DNA of 56,611 nt, taken from a virus. The notes beneath the pieces were generated by a model that saw only the letters and a program-made list of their open reading frames with translations, was not told where the DNA came from and did no database searches. The translations under genes and the position numbers were made by a program. This document shows positions 32,676 to 42,213 of the stretch, piece after piece. Each line of letters begins with the position of its first letter. Position 1 is the stretch's first letter. The DNA lies in IMG/VR virus record IMGVR_UViG_3300018063_000015, positions 1-56,611 of that record, one strand, 5' to 3'.

Positions 32676-35600
32676 ATGGCGTTACCAGCGGTAGGTGCAG
32701 CAGCAGTATTAACAGGTGTTACAGCCTTTGCTGCTGGTGCACGTACAGTAGTAGCAGCTACAACAGGAATAAGTGCAGGACTACACGCACTAGGCGGTGT
32801 TGGACATATAGCCAGTGCTGCGCTGGGTGTACTAGGCCACGGTGTAGGTATATTAGGCACCGTAATGAAGGTTGCCGTTGCACCTATCGCAATACTTACT
32901 ACAGCTATTGTAGCATTACAAGCAGTAGCTGCTACAGCACTAGCTACCATCATCGTTCATTCAGTTAAGATAGCTAGTGAATTTCAGACTAACATGCAAT
33001 CGGTGGCTGCTGTTACTGATTCCACACGTGAACAATTAGAATTACTGCGTGATGAAGTAGAGAAGGTTTCTATAGTTACAGGTACAAATTTACGTGAAGT
33101 AAGCGCTGCCGCCTTTGAGCTTGCCAAAGGCGGCGTAGAAATAGAAACACAACTAGGTGGTGCGCTTAAAAGCGTAGTCGATCTTACTATTGCGTCTGGT
33201 GGTGAATTAGGGTTAGGCAACGCGGTTAAATTTGTTGCTGCTGGAATTAAGGCGTTTAACTTAGACGCTTCACAAGCTCATATAGTAGCTGATGCATTAA
33301 CGAATGCCGCACAACGTAGCTTGTCATCGTTTACAGATTTAGGTGTTGCATTTACCTATGCAGCTTCAACTGCTGTTACTCTTGGCATAGACATAGACCA
33401 GCTTTCTGCTCTACTTGGTGTATTAGCTAATGCTAACATTCGCGGTAGCATCGCTGGTACTGGTCTGCGCCAAGCGTTTGTATCGCTAATCAATCCATCC
33501 GGTGAAGCTAGTAAGGCGCTAGCTAAATATAATATCAATCTTTATGATTCCGATAAAGCAACACGACCCGTACTAGATGTATTAAAAGACTTGGAAGATA
33601 GGTTTGGTACTGCTGCTATTGCATCAAAAAAGATAACGGAGCAAGAACGTAATCGCGCTATTCAGGATATATTTACTTCACGTGGTGCTAATGTTGTATT
33701 GGCGATCTTGGGCCAGACTGTAGCAGCATATGAAGAATTTCTTGATGTTCAACAGAGACTAACTGCTTCTGAAGTAGCTACAAGAATGCTACTTCCTCTA
33801 GCAAAGCAGTTTGAGATACTCAAAAACACTGTAGATGTTGCTGCTAATAGATTCGGTGAAGGCTTTATACCAGCATTAAGTGAGGCCACTAGAGCTGGCC
33901 TTAGATTCATGAGTGAGGCTGGCGAGCCCCTACGTAAGAGTTTAACCGCTATAGCATTAGCAATAACTGATGTAGTAGCAGGTAGGGGCTTAGGCGAAGT
34001 ATTCCAGCTACTTGGTAAAGCTGGTGTAGAAGCTGGCAGTTCTGTCGAAAAAGCTATACGTGCTGTGCTCAATATAATGTTAGCGATGCGCGATGCTATC
34101 ACTAAGGATATAGCTCCTGCTCTAGGTACACTAGGTGAAGCATTAGCAAGTACATTGCCAACAGATGAAGCCGAAGACCGTTGGACAAGTTTCGGCACGG
34201 TAGTATCTACAGTAATTAGAACTATAAGTACGTGGATTGCTAATGCTATTATTCAAGTAGCTGGACTTATAACTATAACCCAAATAATGGGAGAAGCATT
34301 TGGTGCTACTGGAACAATAATTGGTGCCTTCTTCCAAGCTGTAGGAGCATCTTTCCAAGCTATTGGTAGCTTTGCTGTGGACATGGCTGAAGCAGTTATT
34401 GGTGGACTTAGAGCAATAGTTGATGGACTTGGCTTCTTAGTAAGTGCCTCTGACGAAGCAATTACCAATATAATACCAGGATTTGGCAGTTTCCGTGAAG
34501 CTGCACGCTTGGCAGCAACAGGTATACTACAATCACTTGCTACTATTGCTACTGGTACTGGTGCTACTGCTGATGCTTCTGCTGATGCTGCTGATCGTTG
34601 GAGTATAAACTGGTCTGAAATACAACGTATTACTGTTGAAATAGCTAACGCTACATTACGTGCTATAGGTAATTTCTTACGTGGTGTTGGCAATGCTATA
34701 GCTAATGCTGCCGATGCTGATATACCAGTGCTTAGTGGCATAGCTAGAGGCTTTCAAGCTGGTGCTAATGCAGCCGCTGGATTTGCTGGTGCAGTAGTAA
34801 GTATGCGTGCTAACGTGCAGCGTGGTATAGGTGACGCGGGCGCACGCATACAAGCATTGATTGGTGACGTTGGTGGTGCGTGGGAAGAATTTGGCACTAC
34901 TACGCGTAGAGTAGTGGATAATACTGGTGCTAAATTTGATGAACTAAATGCACGATTAGATAGACTACGTGCATTGATGTCTAAACCAATAGATTTATCT
35001 GATACATTCCAGTTTCCTGAACGTGGATTCAATTTAGATAATTTAATTCAAGGCTTTGGTGATGCAAAGAAGAGTGCCGAGGAACTAAATGAGGAAGTAG
35101 AACGTACTGATCCTGGTCCTATTGATGATTTAGGAAAAGCAGGTAAGGAAGCTGCTGATAAGTTAAGTGACGCTGTTGGTGATGTAGAACAGGCTCTTAA
35201 TAAGCTACTTCAAGACTTCTTAGAATTACACCGTAATATGATAAGCAAGTTTGAAGAAATAGCTATTAAGGCTGAGACACGTGTAGCTGAGGCTATAGCT
35301 GATGCAGCTAAGTCTATAGAAGAAGCTAACAGAAAAGCCTCAGATTCTATTAGAGATTTAAATGAACAGTATAGCTTAGAGCGAGTTATACAAGAACGTA
35401 AAGATACTTTAGAATATGCATTAGAACAAGAAGCATTAACTTACAGACGCTATTTAGATGCTTTAGAGTACGCTGAACGTCAACACGCCGATCGTATAGC
35501 TTTGATGCGAAAACGTATTGCAGAGGATACAGAGACAGCTATCTCGCGTGCACAGGACGCTGCGGCACAAACTAGTCGTGATGCACTAGACGACGAGAAA

Positions 35601-36722
35601 CAAGCAAGGCGTGATGCACTAGATGATGAACGTGAACGGCGTAAGCGACAGGAAGATTTAATAGTTGGTCAATTTAAGGATCGACAAGAAGCCGAATTAC
35701 TCACACTTAAAGAGAGCGGGGCAGACCAGAAAACACAAGATGCCCTAAAGCGTAAGCAAGAATTAGAGTTTACAGCATTTAAGCAGCAATTAGACGATCA
35801 AGAAAAGCAACGTAAGCGCGCAGAGGATAAAGCTACACGTGATCGTGAGCGTGCAGAAGCAGCAGCGGAACGTACATTTAGGCAAAAACAAGAGGATGAA
35901 GAAAGAAAGCGTAAGCGTGGACTAGAAGACATTGAGATCAAGTACAAGCAATCACAAGATGCTGCTGCAATGGTCAAGAAACAGCAGATGGAAGAACAAG
36001 ATAGACAGTTTACTGAGCAGCAAAACATAAAGAAGCGTACTTTAGACTTCCAGCTAGAGCACGAAGCACTAGAACGCCGCCTACAAAGCATAGAAGAAGA
36101 ACGTAAGGCACGTGTTAAGGCTATTAACGACGCGCTAGAAGAAAAGAAGAGAGAGATAGCTAAAGATGCTGAAGATGAAGTGCGCAAATATAAGAAAGTT
36201 ATAGAAGAACGTTTAGCCGACTTGTTGGATGCTCTTACAATCAAAGCACCACAGATATATGAAAAGGGTGGAGAGGCTGTACAACCGTTCATAGACGCTT
36301 TGTTTGATCGCTTTAACAGTGAAGCTGAATTTACACTCAATCTATATCGTAGGCTGACAGACGAGCTACAAAATATAACTAATCTACAGACTAGGGTAGC
36401 CCAAACTACACCATATGGTGCACCACGACAAGCTGCTCCACGTGCTTTTCAACAAGGTGGTATAGTACCTGGACCGTGGGGTCAACCACAACTAATACAA
36501 GCACACGGGCAAGAGATAATCTCGGGGTTAAATAACGAATTTATTAACATGGTTGCATCAAAGCTAATACCAATTTTAATGCCATATATTCATGTACCAA
36601 CTAATCGTGGTACAGTAGTGAATAATACTAACTTCACTGTAAATGCTGATTATGCAGAGACGCAAAGTCCAGTAACGTTACGTCAAGATATGCAAGCACT
36701 TATTATGTTGAGTTCTCGATAA
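32676..36722 (+). CDS. Tape measure protein
   Basis: The 1348-residue product is the longest in the window. It has a hydrophobic N-terminus (residues 1-90) and the TP901-type tape measure domain near residues 110-290 (EFQTNMQSVAAVTDSTREQL, SIVTGTNLREVSAAAFELAK). Further alanine-rich and membrane-like helices follow. A ~350-residue charged coiled coil (about 850-1230) is rich in K, E, R. The C-terminus has GGIVPGPWGQPQLIQAHGQE. It sets tail length; at about 0.15 nm per residue it suggests a tail near 200 nm, a rule-of-thumb inference. Confidence 0.95.
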   Translation: MALPAVGAAAVLTGVTAFAAGARTVVAATTGISAGLHALGGVGHIASAALGVLGHGVGILGTVMKVAVAPIAILTTAIVALQAVAATALATIIVHSVKIASEFQTNMQSVAAVTDSTREQLELLRDEVEKVSIVTGTNLREVSAAAFELAKGGVEIETQLGGALKSVVDLTIASGGELGLGNAVKFVAAGIKAFNLDASQAHIVADALTNAAQRSLSSFTDLGVAFTYAASTAVTLGIDIDQLSALLGVLANANIRGSIAGTGLRQAFVSLINPSGEASKALAKYNINLYDSDKATRPVLDVLKDLEDRFGTAAIASKKITEQERNRAIQDIFTSRGANVVLAILGQTVAAYEEFLDVQQRLTASEVATRMLLPLAKQFEILKNTVDVAANRFGEGFIPALSEATRAGLRFMSEAGEPLRKSLTAIALAITDVVAGRGLGEVFQLLGKAGVEAGSSVEKAIRAVLNIMLAMRDAITKDIAPALGTLGEALASTLPTDEAEDRWTSFGTVVSTVIRTISTWIANAIIQVAGLITITQIMGEAFGATGTIIGAFFQAVGASFQAIGSFAVDMAEAVIGGLRAIVDGLGFLVSASDEAITNIIPGFGSFREAARLAATGILQSLATIATGTGATADASADAADRWSINWSEIQRITVEIANATLRAIGNFLRGVGNAIANAADADIPVLSGIARGFQAGANAAAGFAGAVVSMRANVQRGIGDAGARIQALIGDVGGAWEEFGTTTRRVVDNTGAKFDELNARLDRLRALMSKPIDLSDTFQFPERGFNLDNLIQGFGDAKKSAEELNEEVERTDPGPIDDLGKAGKEAADKLSDAVGDVEQALNKLLQDFLELHRNMISKFEEIAIKAETRVAEAIADAAKSIEEANRKASDSIRDLNEQYSLERVIQERKDTLEYALEQEALTYRRYLDALEYAERQHADRIALMRKRIAEDTETAISRAQDAAAQTSRDALDDEKQARRDALDDERERRKRQEDLIVGQFKDRQEAELLTLKESGADQKTQDALKRKQELEFTAFKQQLDDQEKQRKRAEDKATRDRERAEAAAERTFRQKQEDEERKRKRGLEDIEIKYKQSQDAAAMVKKQQMEEQDRQFTEQQNIKKRTLDFQLEHEALERRLQSIEEERKARVKAINDALEEKKREIAKDAEDEVRKYKKVIEERLADLLDALTIKAPQIYEKGGEAVQPFIDALFDRFNSEAEFTLNLYRRLTDELQNITNLQTRVAQTTPYGAPRQAAPRAFQQGGIVPGPWGQPQLIQAHGQEIISGLNNEFINMVASKLIPILMPYIHVPTNRGTVVNNTNFTVNADYAETQSPVTLRQDMQALIMLSSR

Positions 36723-37642
36723 TGCCGCAAGTAGAATCGTTAACATACATAACTCCAGGTGGCACCATTGTTCCTGTTAACTACGACTTGCACGCGCCTG
36801 GTGTGCGTACCGTATTGAGTTACGAAGGTACAGGTATGCCACCTATAGAGTACGTTACACAGCGCGGTCCAGCACAGCATGGTGAATCACTAATAGATTT
36901 CTTCTTGAAACCACGTATTATACAATTGTTAATTCGTGGCAAGAATTGCAGCAGAACCGATTATTGGGCCAGCCGTGCTGAGTTACTAGAGCGCATTAGA
37001 CCTAATAGACAGGGTTTAAACTCGTTAAACATGGGTACTTTAAGATGGTGCCAAAGCGATGGTACGTTTAGAAGTATAGATTGCCTTATACAGGATGGTC
37101 CTGCGTTTGTAGCACGCAATCCACGTCAGTGGGCTGAGTGGTCGTGGCAAGAAGTGCTACGATTCATTGCGTTTAACCCCATATTCTATAATCCTACATT
37201 GAATCAATTTACATATGTTGCAACAGCGTCACAACTTCTTTTTCCTATTACATTTCCAATTCAGTTTAGTGCAACCAATTCGAGTAGCAACTTTACATAT
37301 AATGGCACTTGGCCTGAATACCCACAATTTATAGTTAGTGGCCCATTTGATAGTTTTACTGTAACAAACAATACTACTGGTGAACACTTAACGCTTGCCT
37401 GTCAAGTTTTAGCTGGTGAAAACATAACTATAACTCTTACATATGGTGCTAAGACCGTAATACTGGGTGCTGATACCAATAAAATTGGATGCCTAACACT
37501 AGACAGCGATCTAGACACATTTCACTTGGAACCGCATCCAGGCGCAAATAATGGAGTTAATAATTTAACATTTACATTTGCTGGTGCTGGCGGTAGCACA
37601 AGTGTATTCATGTTTTGGCGCGATCGCTACATAGGAATGTGA
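36722..37642 (+). CDS. Distal tail protein-like (Dit family pattern)
   Basis: The 306-residue product follows the tape measure by overlap of one base. It has IIQLLIRGKNCSRTDYWASR and ELLERIRPNRQG, an arrangement of the siphovirus distal tail proteins, followed by a C-terminal strand-rich domain (SSSNFTYNGTWPEYPQFIVS). Such proteins form the hub connecting tube and fibres. Confidence 0.75.
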   Translation: MPQVESLTYITPGGTIVPVNYDLHAPGVRTVLSYEGTGMPPIEYVTQRGPAQHGESLIDFFLKPRIIQLLIRGKNCSRTDYWASRAELLERIRPNRQGLNSLNMGTLRWCQSDGTFRSIDCLIQDGPAFVARNPRQWAEWSWQEVLRFIAFNPIFYNPTLNQFTYVATASQLLFPITFPIQFSATNSSSNFTYNGTWPEYPQFIVSGPFDSFTVTNNTTGEHLTLACQVLAGENITITLTYGAKTVILGADTNKIGCLTLDSDLDTFHLEPHPGANNGVNNLTFTFAGAGGSTSVFMFWRDRYIGM

Positions 37643-37643
37643 A

Positions 37644-38564
37644 ATGACGGAACGCAGTCGCTTCTGGGATGGTACAGCTACAGGCGATGCTACAATAGCA
37701 CCGTATGATGCTGGTACAGAATTTGCACAAGTATTAATGTCAATTAGTCAAGCTAATGGTATACCGACAGATCGCAGTTATGTATTTACTGATGAATTAA
37801 ATGAATTGGTGCCTACGGGGGCAGCTAGCCCAGTTAGTATAGGTACTGGTCGTGCGTTAGTATATGGTAACTGGTACGAAAACGACTCTGCTGTATCAGT
37901 AGTTATTCCTACACCTGCTGCATCTACAAGAATAGATAGAATAGTTGCACGTAAAGGATGGGCGGCACAAACTGTACGTATTACACGTATAGCTGGTACA
38001 GAAGGTGGCGGTGCACCAGCTATAACACAAACTGCTGGCACAACGTGGGATATGCCAATTTGTCAAGCTAGTATTACAACTGGTGGTGTGATAACAATAA
38101 CGGATGAACGCGATTTTTTAACCACTAGTCGTGAAATAGTGCCGTGTGCAAGGGCATATCATAATGTCTCCCAATCTATTGCAAATAGTACGATTACCGT
38201 ATTAGCACTTAATTCAGAAGATTTTGATACAAATGGATTTCATAGTACTACTAGTCGAATGACTATTCCATCAGATATGGCTGGTGTCTATTTGATAATT
38301 GCAAATATGCAGTGGGCTGCAAATACAACTGGTCTGCGGCAATGTTTTATATTATTAAATGGTGCAAATCAAATTGCTAAATCCGAAATGGAACCAGCCA
38401 CAACTGGCTTTACAACACACGCATTAAGTACAATTTATAATGCTGCCGTTGGAGATTATTTTGAAATACAAGTTCAACAAGCTAGTGGTGGTCCATTAGA
38501 TGCAAGAGGTGACGCTCCCGCAGCACCAATGCTACAGATTGTACGATTGGGGACATTATCATAA
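37644..38564 (+). CDS. Tail fibre/baseplate protein with C1q-like end domain
   Basis: The 306-residue product starts MTERSRFWDGTATGDATIAP, the motif of phage baseplate or upper fibre proteins, with DEFNELVPTG-type N-terminal strands. The C-terminal half (SREIVPCARAYHNVSQSIAN onward) resembles the C1q/TNF-like fold found at phage fibre tips. It may bind receptors. ATG follows one base after the previous stop. Confidence 0.65.
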   Translation: MTERSRFWDGTATGDATIAPYDAGTEFAQVLMSISQANGIPTDRSYVFTDELNELVPTGAASPVSIGTGRALVYGNWYENDSAVSVVIPTPAASTRIDRIVARKGWAAQTVRITRIAGTEGGGAPAITQTAGTTWDMPICQASITTGGVITITDERDFLTTSREIVPCARAYHNVSQSIANSTITVLALNSEDFDTNGFHSTTSRMTIPSDMAGVYLIIANMQWAANTTGLRQCFILLNGANQIAKSEMEPATTGFTTHALSTIYNAAVGDYFEIQVQQASGGPLDARGDAPAAPMLQIVRLGTLS

Positions 38565-39226
38565 TGCCTGAATTTGGTAGACTAGAAGCAATTGATCAAC
38601 GTGATCGACTACATGCAATGCCATCGTTAATAGCTACTAGAACTAAGATGTTCTGGATAACTGGTCCTGTGCTTAATCAAGGTAGCTATCCGCACTGCGT
38701 TGGATACGCTTGGAAACAGTTTCTACAGACTACACCACGTCGCACACTAGTGGGGCCTAATGGCACCGATATATACAGAGAAGCACAATACATAGATGAA
38801 TGGCCTGGTGAGAGTTATGACGGCACTAGCGTGCGTGCTGGAGCTAAAGTCTTAAATAATCGTAGTTATTTGAGCGAATACGTTTGGGGCTATAGCGTAG
38901 ATGTTATACGTGACTTTGTGCTAATGCGTGGACCCGCCGTATTAGGCTCAGCGTGGCATCAAGGTATGATGAATCCAGACGTAAATGGTTGGGTGTATCC
39001 AGTTGGTCCTATAATGGGTGGTCATGCTTACGTGGCATGTGGTTATTCTGCGGTACGCAACGCATTTAGATGTATAAATAGTTGGGGCCTACAATGGGGG
39101 CAGAAAGGTAAGTTCTGGTTGCATAGAGATGACTTACAGGTACTATTAAATTCAGGCGGAGAAGCGTGCTCCGCAATAGAGAAGAAAAGTGCTTTGCCTA
39201 GCTTTAGCAATGTTAATGCTGGTTAA
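38564..39226 (+). CDS. Papain-like cysteine peptidase (C1 family fold)
   Basis: The 220-residue product has the papain triad pattern: Q39-G-S-Y-P-H-C45 (oxyanion Q and catalytic Cys), H154 in MGGHAYVACGY and N172 in INSWGLQWGQKG. No signal peptide or propeptide is visible. It overlaps the fibre gene by 1 base and precedes a CAP-domain-like gene and the holin region. It may be a virion- or lysis-associated peptidase acting on host surface proteins or peptidoglycan crosslinks. Substrate not known. Confidence 0.85.
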   Translation: MPEFGRLEAIDQRDRLHAMPSLIATRTKMFWITGPVLNQGSYPHCVGYAWKQFLQTTPRRTLVGPNGTDIYREAQYIDEWPGESYDGTSVRAGAKVLNNRSYLSEYVWGYSVDVIRDFVLMRGPAVLGSAWHQGMMNPDVNGWVYPVGPIMGGHAYVACGYSAVRNAFRCINSWGLQWGQKGKFWLHRDDLQVLLNSGGEACSAIEKKSALPSFSNVNAG

Positions 39227-39500
39227 TAGCATACGTGAAGAGCCGTTACAGTTTGATTACAGTATGCTAGACTACGCAAATGCTAGAGCAGAAGCACAAT
39301 CAGGTCCACTCTTTTCACACGAAGGCGCTTTATATGCTGAAACTATAGTTGGCTCTATGACTGTAGAAGGTGCATTTGAGGCCCTAACTAACAGCCCAGA
39401 ACACCACAATATCCTTGTAGACAATCGGTTCACAAGAATAGCAATAGGAGTAGCACAACGTGATGGTTATATTGTGTTCGTACAGGTACTACTAGAGTGA
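39210..39500 (+). CDS. CAP/SCP-like domain protein
   Basis: The product has LVNSIREEPLQFDYSMLDYA (start of a CAP-like helix), FSHEGALYAETI and a C-terminal NSPEHHNILVDNRFTRIAIG with YIVFVQVLLE. This matches the compact CAP superfamily pattern of H-x-N-I-L and F-x-R-I/V-G-I-G-V. The start may be ATG 39210 or 39216, or an upstream GTG 39189 with a hydrophobic start. CAP proteins vary in function, often binding lipids or walls. It is short for the family. Confidence 0.65.
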   Translation: MLMLVNSIREEPLQFDYSMLDYANARAEAQSGPLFSHEGALYAETIVGSMTVEGAFEALTNSPEHHNILVDNRFTRIAIGVAQRDGYIVFVQVLLE

Positions 39501-39841
39501 CACCAGAATTTATGAGTACAGTTCTAGCTCCATTACTTAACTTTGGTGCAATAGGTATTCTTGCCATATTGTTATGGTTTCAACTTGGACAGGCAAGAGA
39601 AGAACGTATAAAAATACAAGAGCAACATAATATTACAATGGAAAAGCAGTCTAATACTTATGCCGATATGGTAAAAGAAGGCACTAAAGCAACTATGGAA
39701 GCAGCTATGTCAACACGCGAAGCTGCAACTGCTATGCACGAACTTGCAGCAAGCGTAAAGGAGTTGTCAACCACTCAAGTACAAGAACGCAAGGAAGTTT
39801 TAGAAGAAATAAGACGAGCAGTGAAAGGAAACGGAAGATGA
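39497..39841 (+). CDS. Membrane protein with coiled coil, possible holin-like or spanin-like
   Basis: A GTG start at 39497 overlaps the CAP-like stop. The 114-residue product has one N-terminal transmembrane segment (VLAPLLNFGAIGILAILLWF) followed by a long charged coiled coil (QAREERIKIQEQHNITMEKQ). Phage proteins with this form include holin partners and XhlA-like haemolysin-type proteins. It lies next to a two-helix holin candidate. Role inferred. Confidence 0.65.
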   Translation: MTPEFMSTVLAPLLNFGAIGILAILLWFQLGQAREERIKIQEQHNITMEKQSNTYADMVKEGTKATMEAAMSTREAATAMHELAASVKELSTTQVQERKEVLEEIRRAVKGNGR

Positions 39842-40050
39842 CCTATTCAATACAGTATGGACTAGCTGTAGGAGTCTCACTAGCAAGCGTAGCAGTGGGT
39901 GTTATCTTGAATACACCTGCCGCTAATTTAGGGATAAGCCCAATTGTGGCAGAATGGTTTAAGGTAATACTGCCTGTATTGTCTGTACTAGCTGGTATTT
40001 TACCATCAGTACGTCGCCCCCCAGAAGAAGCACGTAGAGGCAAAGATTAG
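39838..40050 (+). CDS. Holin candidate
   Basis: The 70-residue product has two hydrophobic helices (YGLAVGVSLASVAVGVIL and WFKVILPVLSVLAGILP) with a basic C-terminus (RRPPEEARRGKD). This is the size and topology of class II holins. It lies between the coiled-coil membrane protein and the lysins. Holins make membrane pores to release lysins at the end of infection. Confidence 0.7.
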   Translation: MTYSIQYGLAVGVSLASVAVGVILNTPAANLGISPIVAEWFKVILPVLSVLAGILPSVRRPPEEARRGKD

Positions 40051-40920
40051 TTGTTAGGAACTAATGTAGATCATAGGCATTGGACTAACATGCGTGCACT
40101 TGCACGCGATGTAGCTGCTAGCGGTGCTAAAGTAGTACGCACTGTGCTAAAGCCTGACGACCATTTAATAATACCCTGGATAACTGCGTGCCGTAGCCGT
40201 GATATTAAAGTATTAGGTGTACTTGCTCGTGAAAGTGGTGACTTCAATCAATATATACATTTACCATTGGACTACTGGCAGATTGGTAACGAGACTGACA
40301 ATCCTGATGGTGAGGCGTCGTGGTACCAGACTCATGACGAGATAAACGATCTAATACGCGCTGTGCGGCTCGCTTTGCCTCACGCCTACCTAATCGGTCC
40401 AGGACTCGTGACAGGCGCCCCAGCGTGGCTAAATGGCCTTGATCTGACGGTACTGGACGCAATCGCGGCGCACTTCTACGGCGACATCCTGATAGATGTC
40501 TACAAAGACGCGGCGCCGCATTTAGACTTATGGGTAACTGAGTTTCCATGGGCTGAAACAGCGTATGATATAGCAAGTCATCCTAGCGTTAAAGGTGCCT
40601 GTCACTTTTGTTGGTCAAACGTAATGCACCCTGATTATGGACTTATTGAGCGACCAGAAGCATATAGTGTGTTCAAGCAAGCGACTTACAAGCTAATGGA
40701 GGGCAAAATGGCTGGATTAAACGTCGGACAAGGTTTGTGGGATTATGTACTAAGTAAGGGTGATCAGGCTAATCGTGATAGTAGATTTACAACTAATCAA
40801 AATGGTACTACGCTAGAAGAAGTGTGGGGTTCGTTAGGCTACTATTATTGTAGTAACGCTACTGGTAGCGATGGTGAACTTGGTGACTTGGAGTATTACG
40901 GCCCTTTTGGGGGACAGTAG
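40051..40920 (+). CDS. Clan GH-A-type glycosidase-like lysin
   Basis: The 289-residue product shows a TIM-barrel glycosidase pattern with WQIGNETDN (catalytic N80-E81 on strand 4) and LWVTEFPW (E164 on strand 7), as in clan GH-A families. It lies right after the holin, so it probably hydrolyses a cell-wall or capsule glycan. The last ~75 residues (MAGLNVGQGLWDYVLSKGDQ onward) form a separate module. TTG at 40051 is the likely start. The reading frame may have continued into the amidase (see findings). Confidence 0.7.
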   Translation: MLGTNVDHRHWTNMRALARDVAASGAKVVRTVLKPDDHLIIPWITACRSRDIKVLGVLARESGDFNQYIHLPLDYWQIGNETDNPDGEASWYQTHDEINDLIRAVRLALPHAYLIGPGLVTGAPAWLNGLDLTVLDAIAAHFYGDILIDVYKDAAPHLDLWVTEFPWAETAYDIASHPSVKGACHFCWSNVMHPDYGLIERPEAYSVFKQATYKLMEGKMAGLNVGQGLWDYVLSKGDQANRDSRFTTNQNGTTLEEVWGSLGYYYCSNATGSDGELGDLEYYGPFGGQ

Positions 40921-40955
40921 GAATTACGCCTACTGTATTATACGTACCTGGTAAC

Positions 40956-41393
40956 GTGTTGCACACGTTTGCACACCCACCTCAAGGTATTATATTTCAT
41001 TCTACACGTAGTGGCCAATCATGGGATGTAAATAAAGAATTTGAAGTTACTGTTAATTATGTTAAGAATGGTGCGGCAGGATTAGGATGGAATGCAACTA
41101 TAGGCAACAATGTAGTTGCGATACATGGTCCATCTGACAAATGGGGTTGGAATGCACGAATGCATAGCCGAGACTATCTAGCTATAGAGTTTGCTCAAGC
41201 TAAACTGGGCGATACAATTACCGATGCACAAATAGAAGCGGCAGCTTATTACATTAAGAATTACTGCCAAGGTGTTCCATATTACTTCCCAGAACATAGA
41301 GAATTGCCAGCAGGTATAGCTGACGGTAAATCAGACATAGGTGCAGATCAACACGTACCGGAACGTGTTAAGCTAAAGCTACTGCAAACATAA
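40956..41393 (+). CDS. N-acetylmuramoyl-L-alanine amidase (amidase_2 type)
   Basis: The 145-residue product has GIIFHSTRSG with the zinc ligand H15, HSRDYLAIEFAQ, and FPEHRELPAG with the second histidine region near residue 119, as in zinc-dependent amidase_2 enzymes. It cuts the bond between muramic acid and the stem peptide. The reading frame is open upstream of the GTG start to at least 40911, in the -1 register of the glycosidase. It overlaps the convergent gene end by 26 bases. Confidence 0.85.
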   Translation: MLHTFAHPPQGIIFHSTRSGQSWDVNKEFEVTVNYVKNGAAGLGWNATIGNNVVAIHGPSDKWGWNARMHSRDYLAIEFAQAKLGDTITDAQIEAAAYYIKNYCQGVPYYFPEHRELPAGIADGKSDIGADQHVPERVKLKLLQT

Positions 41394-41655
41394 GTCTACA
41401 AAACGCATGCCCTAAATGGTCATCTTCTTTATTGCCAGATAAGTAAGCGAATATATGTGTCATAGCATGGTCTAAGTGGTCATCCACTGATATCTTACGC
41501 CAGTTGCCTTTGCCATACTTTTCACGTCCTGTATATAAGATATTAGCCAATCGAAACATAGCACTTGCGTCTAGTTCCGTAAATGCAAAGTGCAATTCAG
41601 ATTGAGAGCCACCCTGTTCATTAATGACTATTGATGTATCTGGGCCTAAATTCAT
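41368..41655 (-). CDS. dATP/dGTP diphosphohydrolase-like protein (DUF5664)
   Basis: The 95-residue product has REKYGKGNWRKISVDDHLDH and EDDHLGHAFCRLMFAVAL, the DUF5664 pattern from the phage dNTP pyrophosphohydrolase family. It may tune nucleotide pools. It is the last gene of the leftward operon and ends inside the amidase gene. Its start overlaps the preceding regulator gene by 4 bases. Confidence 0.8.
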   Translation of the reverse strand: MNLGPDTSIVINEQGGSQSELHFAFTELDASAMFRLANILYTGREKYGKGNWRKISVDDHLDHAMTHIFAYLSGNKEDDHLGHAFCRLMFAVALA

Positions 41656-41966
41656 CCGTTATATACCAATCTGTAGTTGCCCTTTGGCACGTTGTGTATG
41701 GTAAATCCCTTTGGTAATACCTTTCGCAATATCCATACCCTTTTCAACATAATAGTATAATCTATGTCTATATCCTCAAACGATATACAAGCTGGATATT
41801 TGAAGATTAAGGCAACAAGCAGCCTCCTTATTCTTGATTCTAAATGTATTTGTTCGTTTATATACCATATATCACCGTATATGTCACTGTATAATGGACC
41901 TACACTCCAACAGCCACGTGTGGCAGCAAGTAGCTGTCTATTAGTTGGTTCAAAGCTGGACGACAC
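41652..41966 (-). CDS. Winged-helix DNA-binding protein (OmpR/PhoB C-terminal type)
   Basis: The 104-residue product has ESRIRRLLVALIFKYPACIS, IDYTIMLKRVWILRKVLPKG and FTIHNVPKGNYRLVYNG. This is the winged helix-turn-helix order of Trans_reg_C, with the recognition helix before the R-K-x-L and a wing ending G-x-Y-R-L. No receiver domain is present, so it would be a standalone regulator. It overlaps the upstream gene by 17 bases. Confidence 0.75.
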   Translation of the reverse strand: MSSSFEPTNRQLLAATRGCWSVGPLYSDIYGDIWYINEQIHLESRIRRLLVALIFKYPACISFEDIDIDYTIMLKRVWILRKVLPKGFTIHNVPKGNYRLVYNG

Positions 41967-42213
41967 CTAAAAATGTCCAATCTTCATTCTTGTTTCCAAT
42001 TGGATTCAACCCTTCTTTAACACGTTCAATATTCATTTTTATTGCATCAATCCAAGTTTCACCGTGTATGTCTGCATACTTTTGTGACTTTTCTAGTAGA
42101 TTTAGCGCAGCTTCCTTAGTACCTAGTAAAGCCCATGCTTGTAGTGCTAGTGTTTCTAGCTGAACAGCCAGCTCAAGAGAATTGTAGTCTCTTAAATCTA
42201 ATATGTTATCCAC
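41950..42213 (-). CDS. Hypothetical 87-residue helical protein
   Basis: A GTG at 42213 starts a helix-rich product (LDLRDYNSLELAVQLETLAL, then AALNLLEKSQKYADIHG). Its structure might resemble a helical-hairpin protein. It overlaps both neighbours. Function unknown. Confidence 0.6.
   Translation of the reverse strand: MDNILDLRDYNSLELAVQLETLALQAWALLGTKEAALNLLEKSQKYADIHGETWIDAIKMNIERVKEGLNPIGNKNEDWTFLGVVQL

Noticed and set aside
35798-36340. 180-codon frame on the minus strand inside the tape measure gene
   Set aside because: It is antisense to the charged coiled-coil part of the tape measure, where codon bias creates long antisense frames; it has serine-rich, low-complexity content and no ribosome-binding site context. 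The same holds for the minus frames at 33749-34198 and 34253-34741.
40905-40925. Classical -1 slippery heptamer between glycosidase and amidase
   Set aside because: The T4-G5 run is suggestive, but the in-frame codons do not give the standard X-XXY-YYZ re-pairing at both sites, so a programmed shift cannot be claimed from sequence alone.
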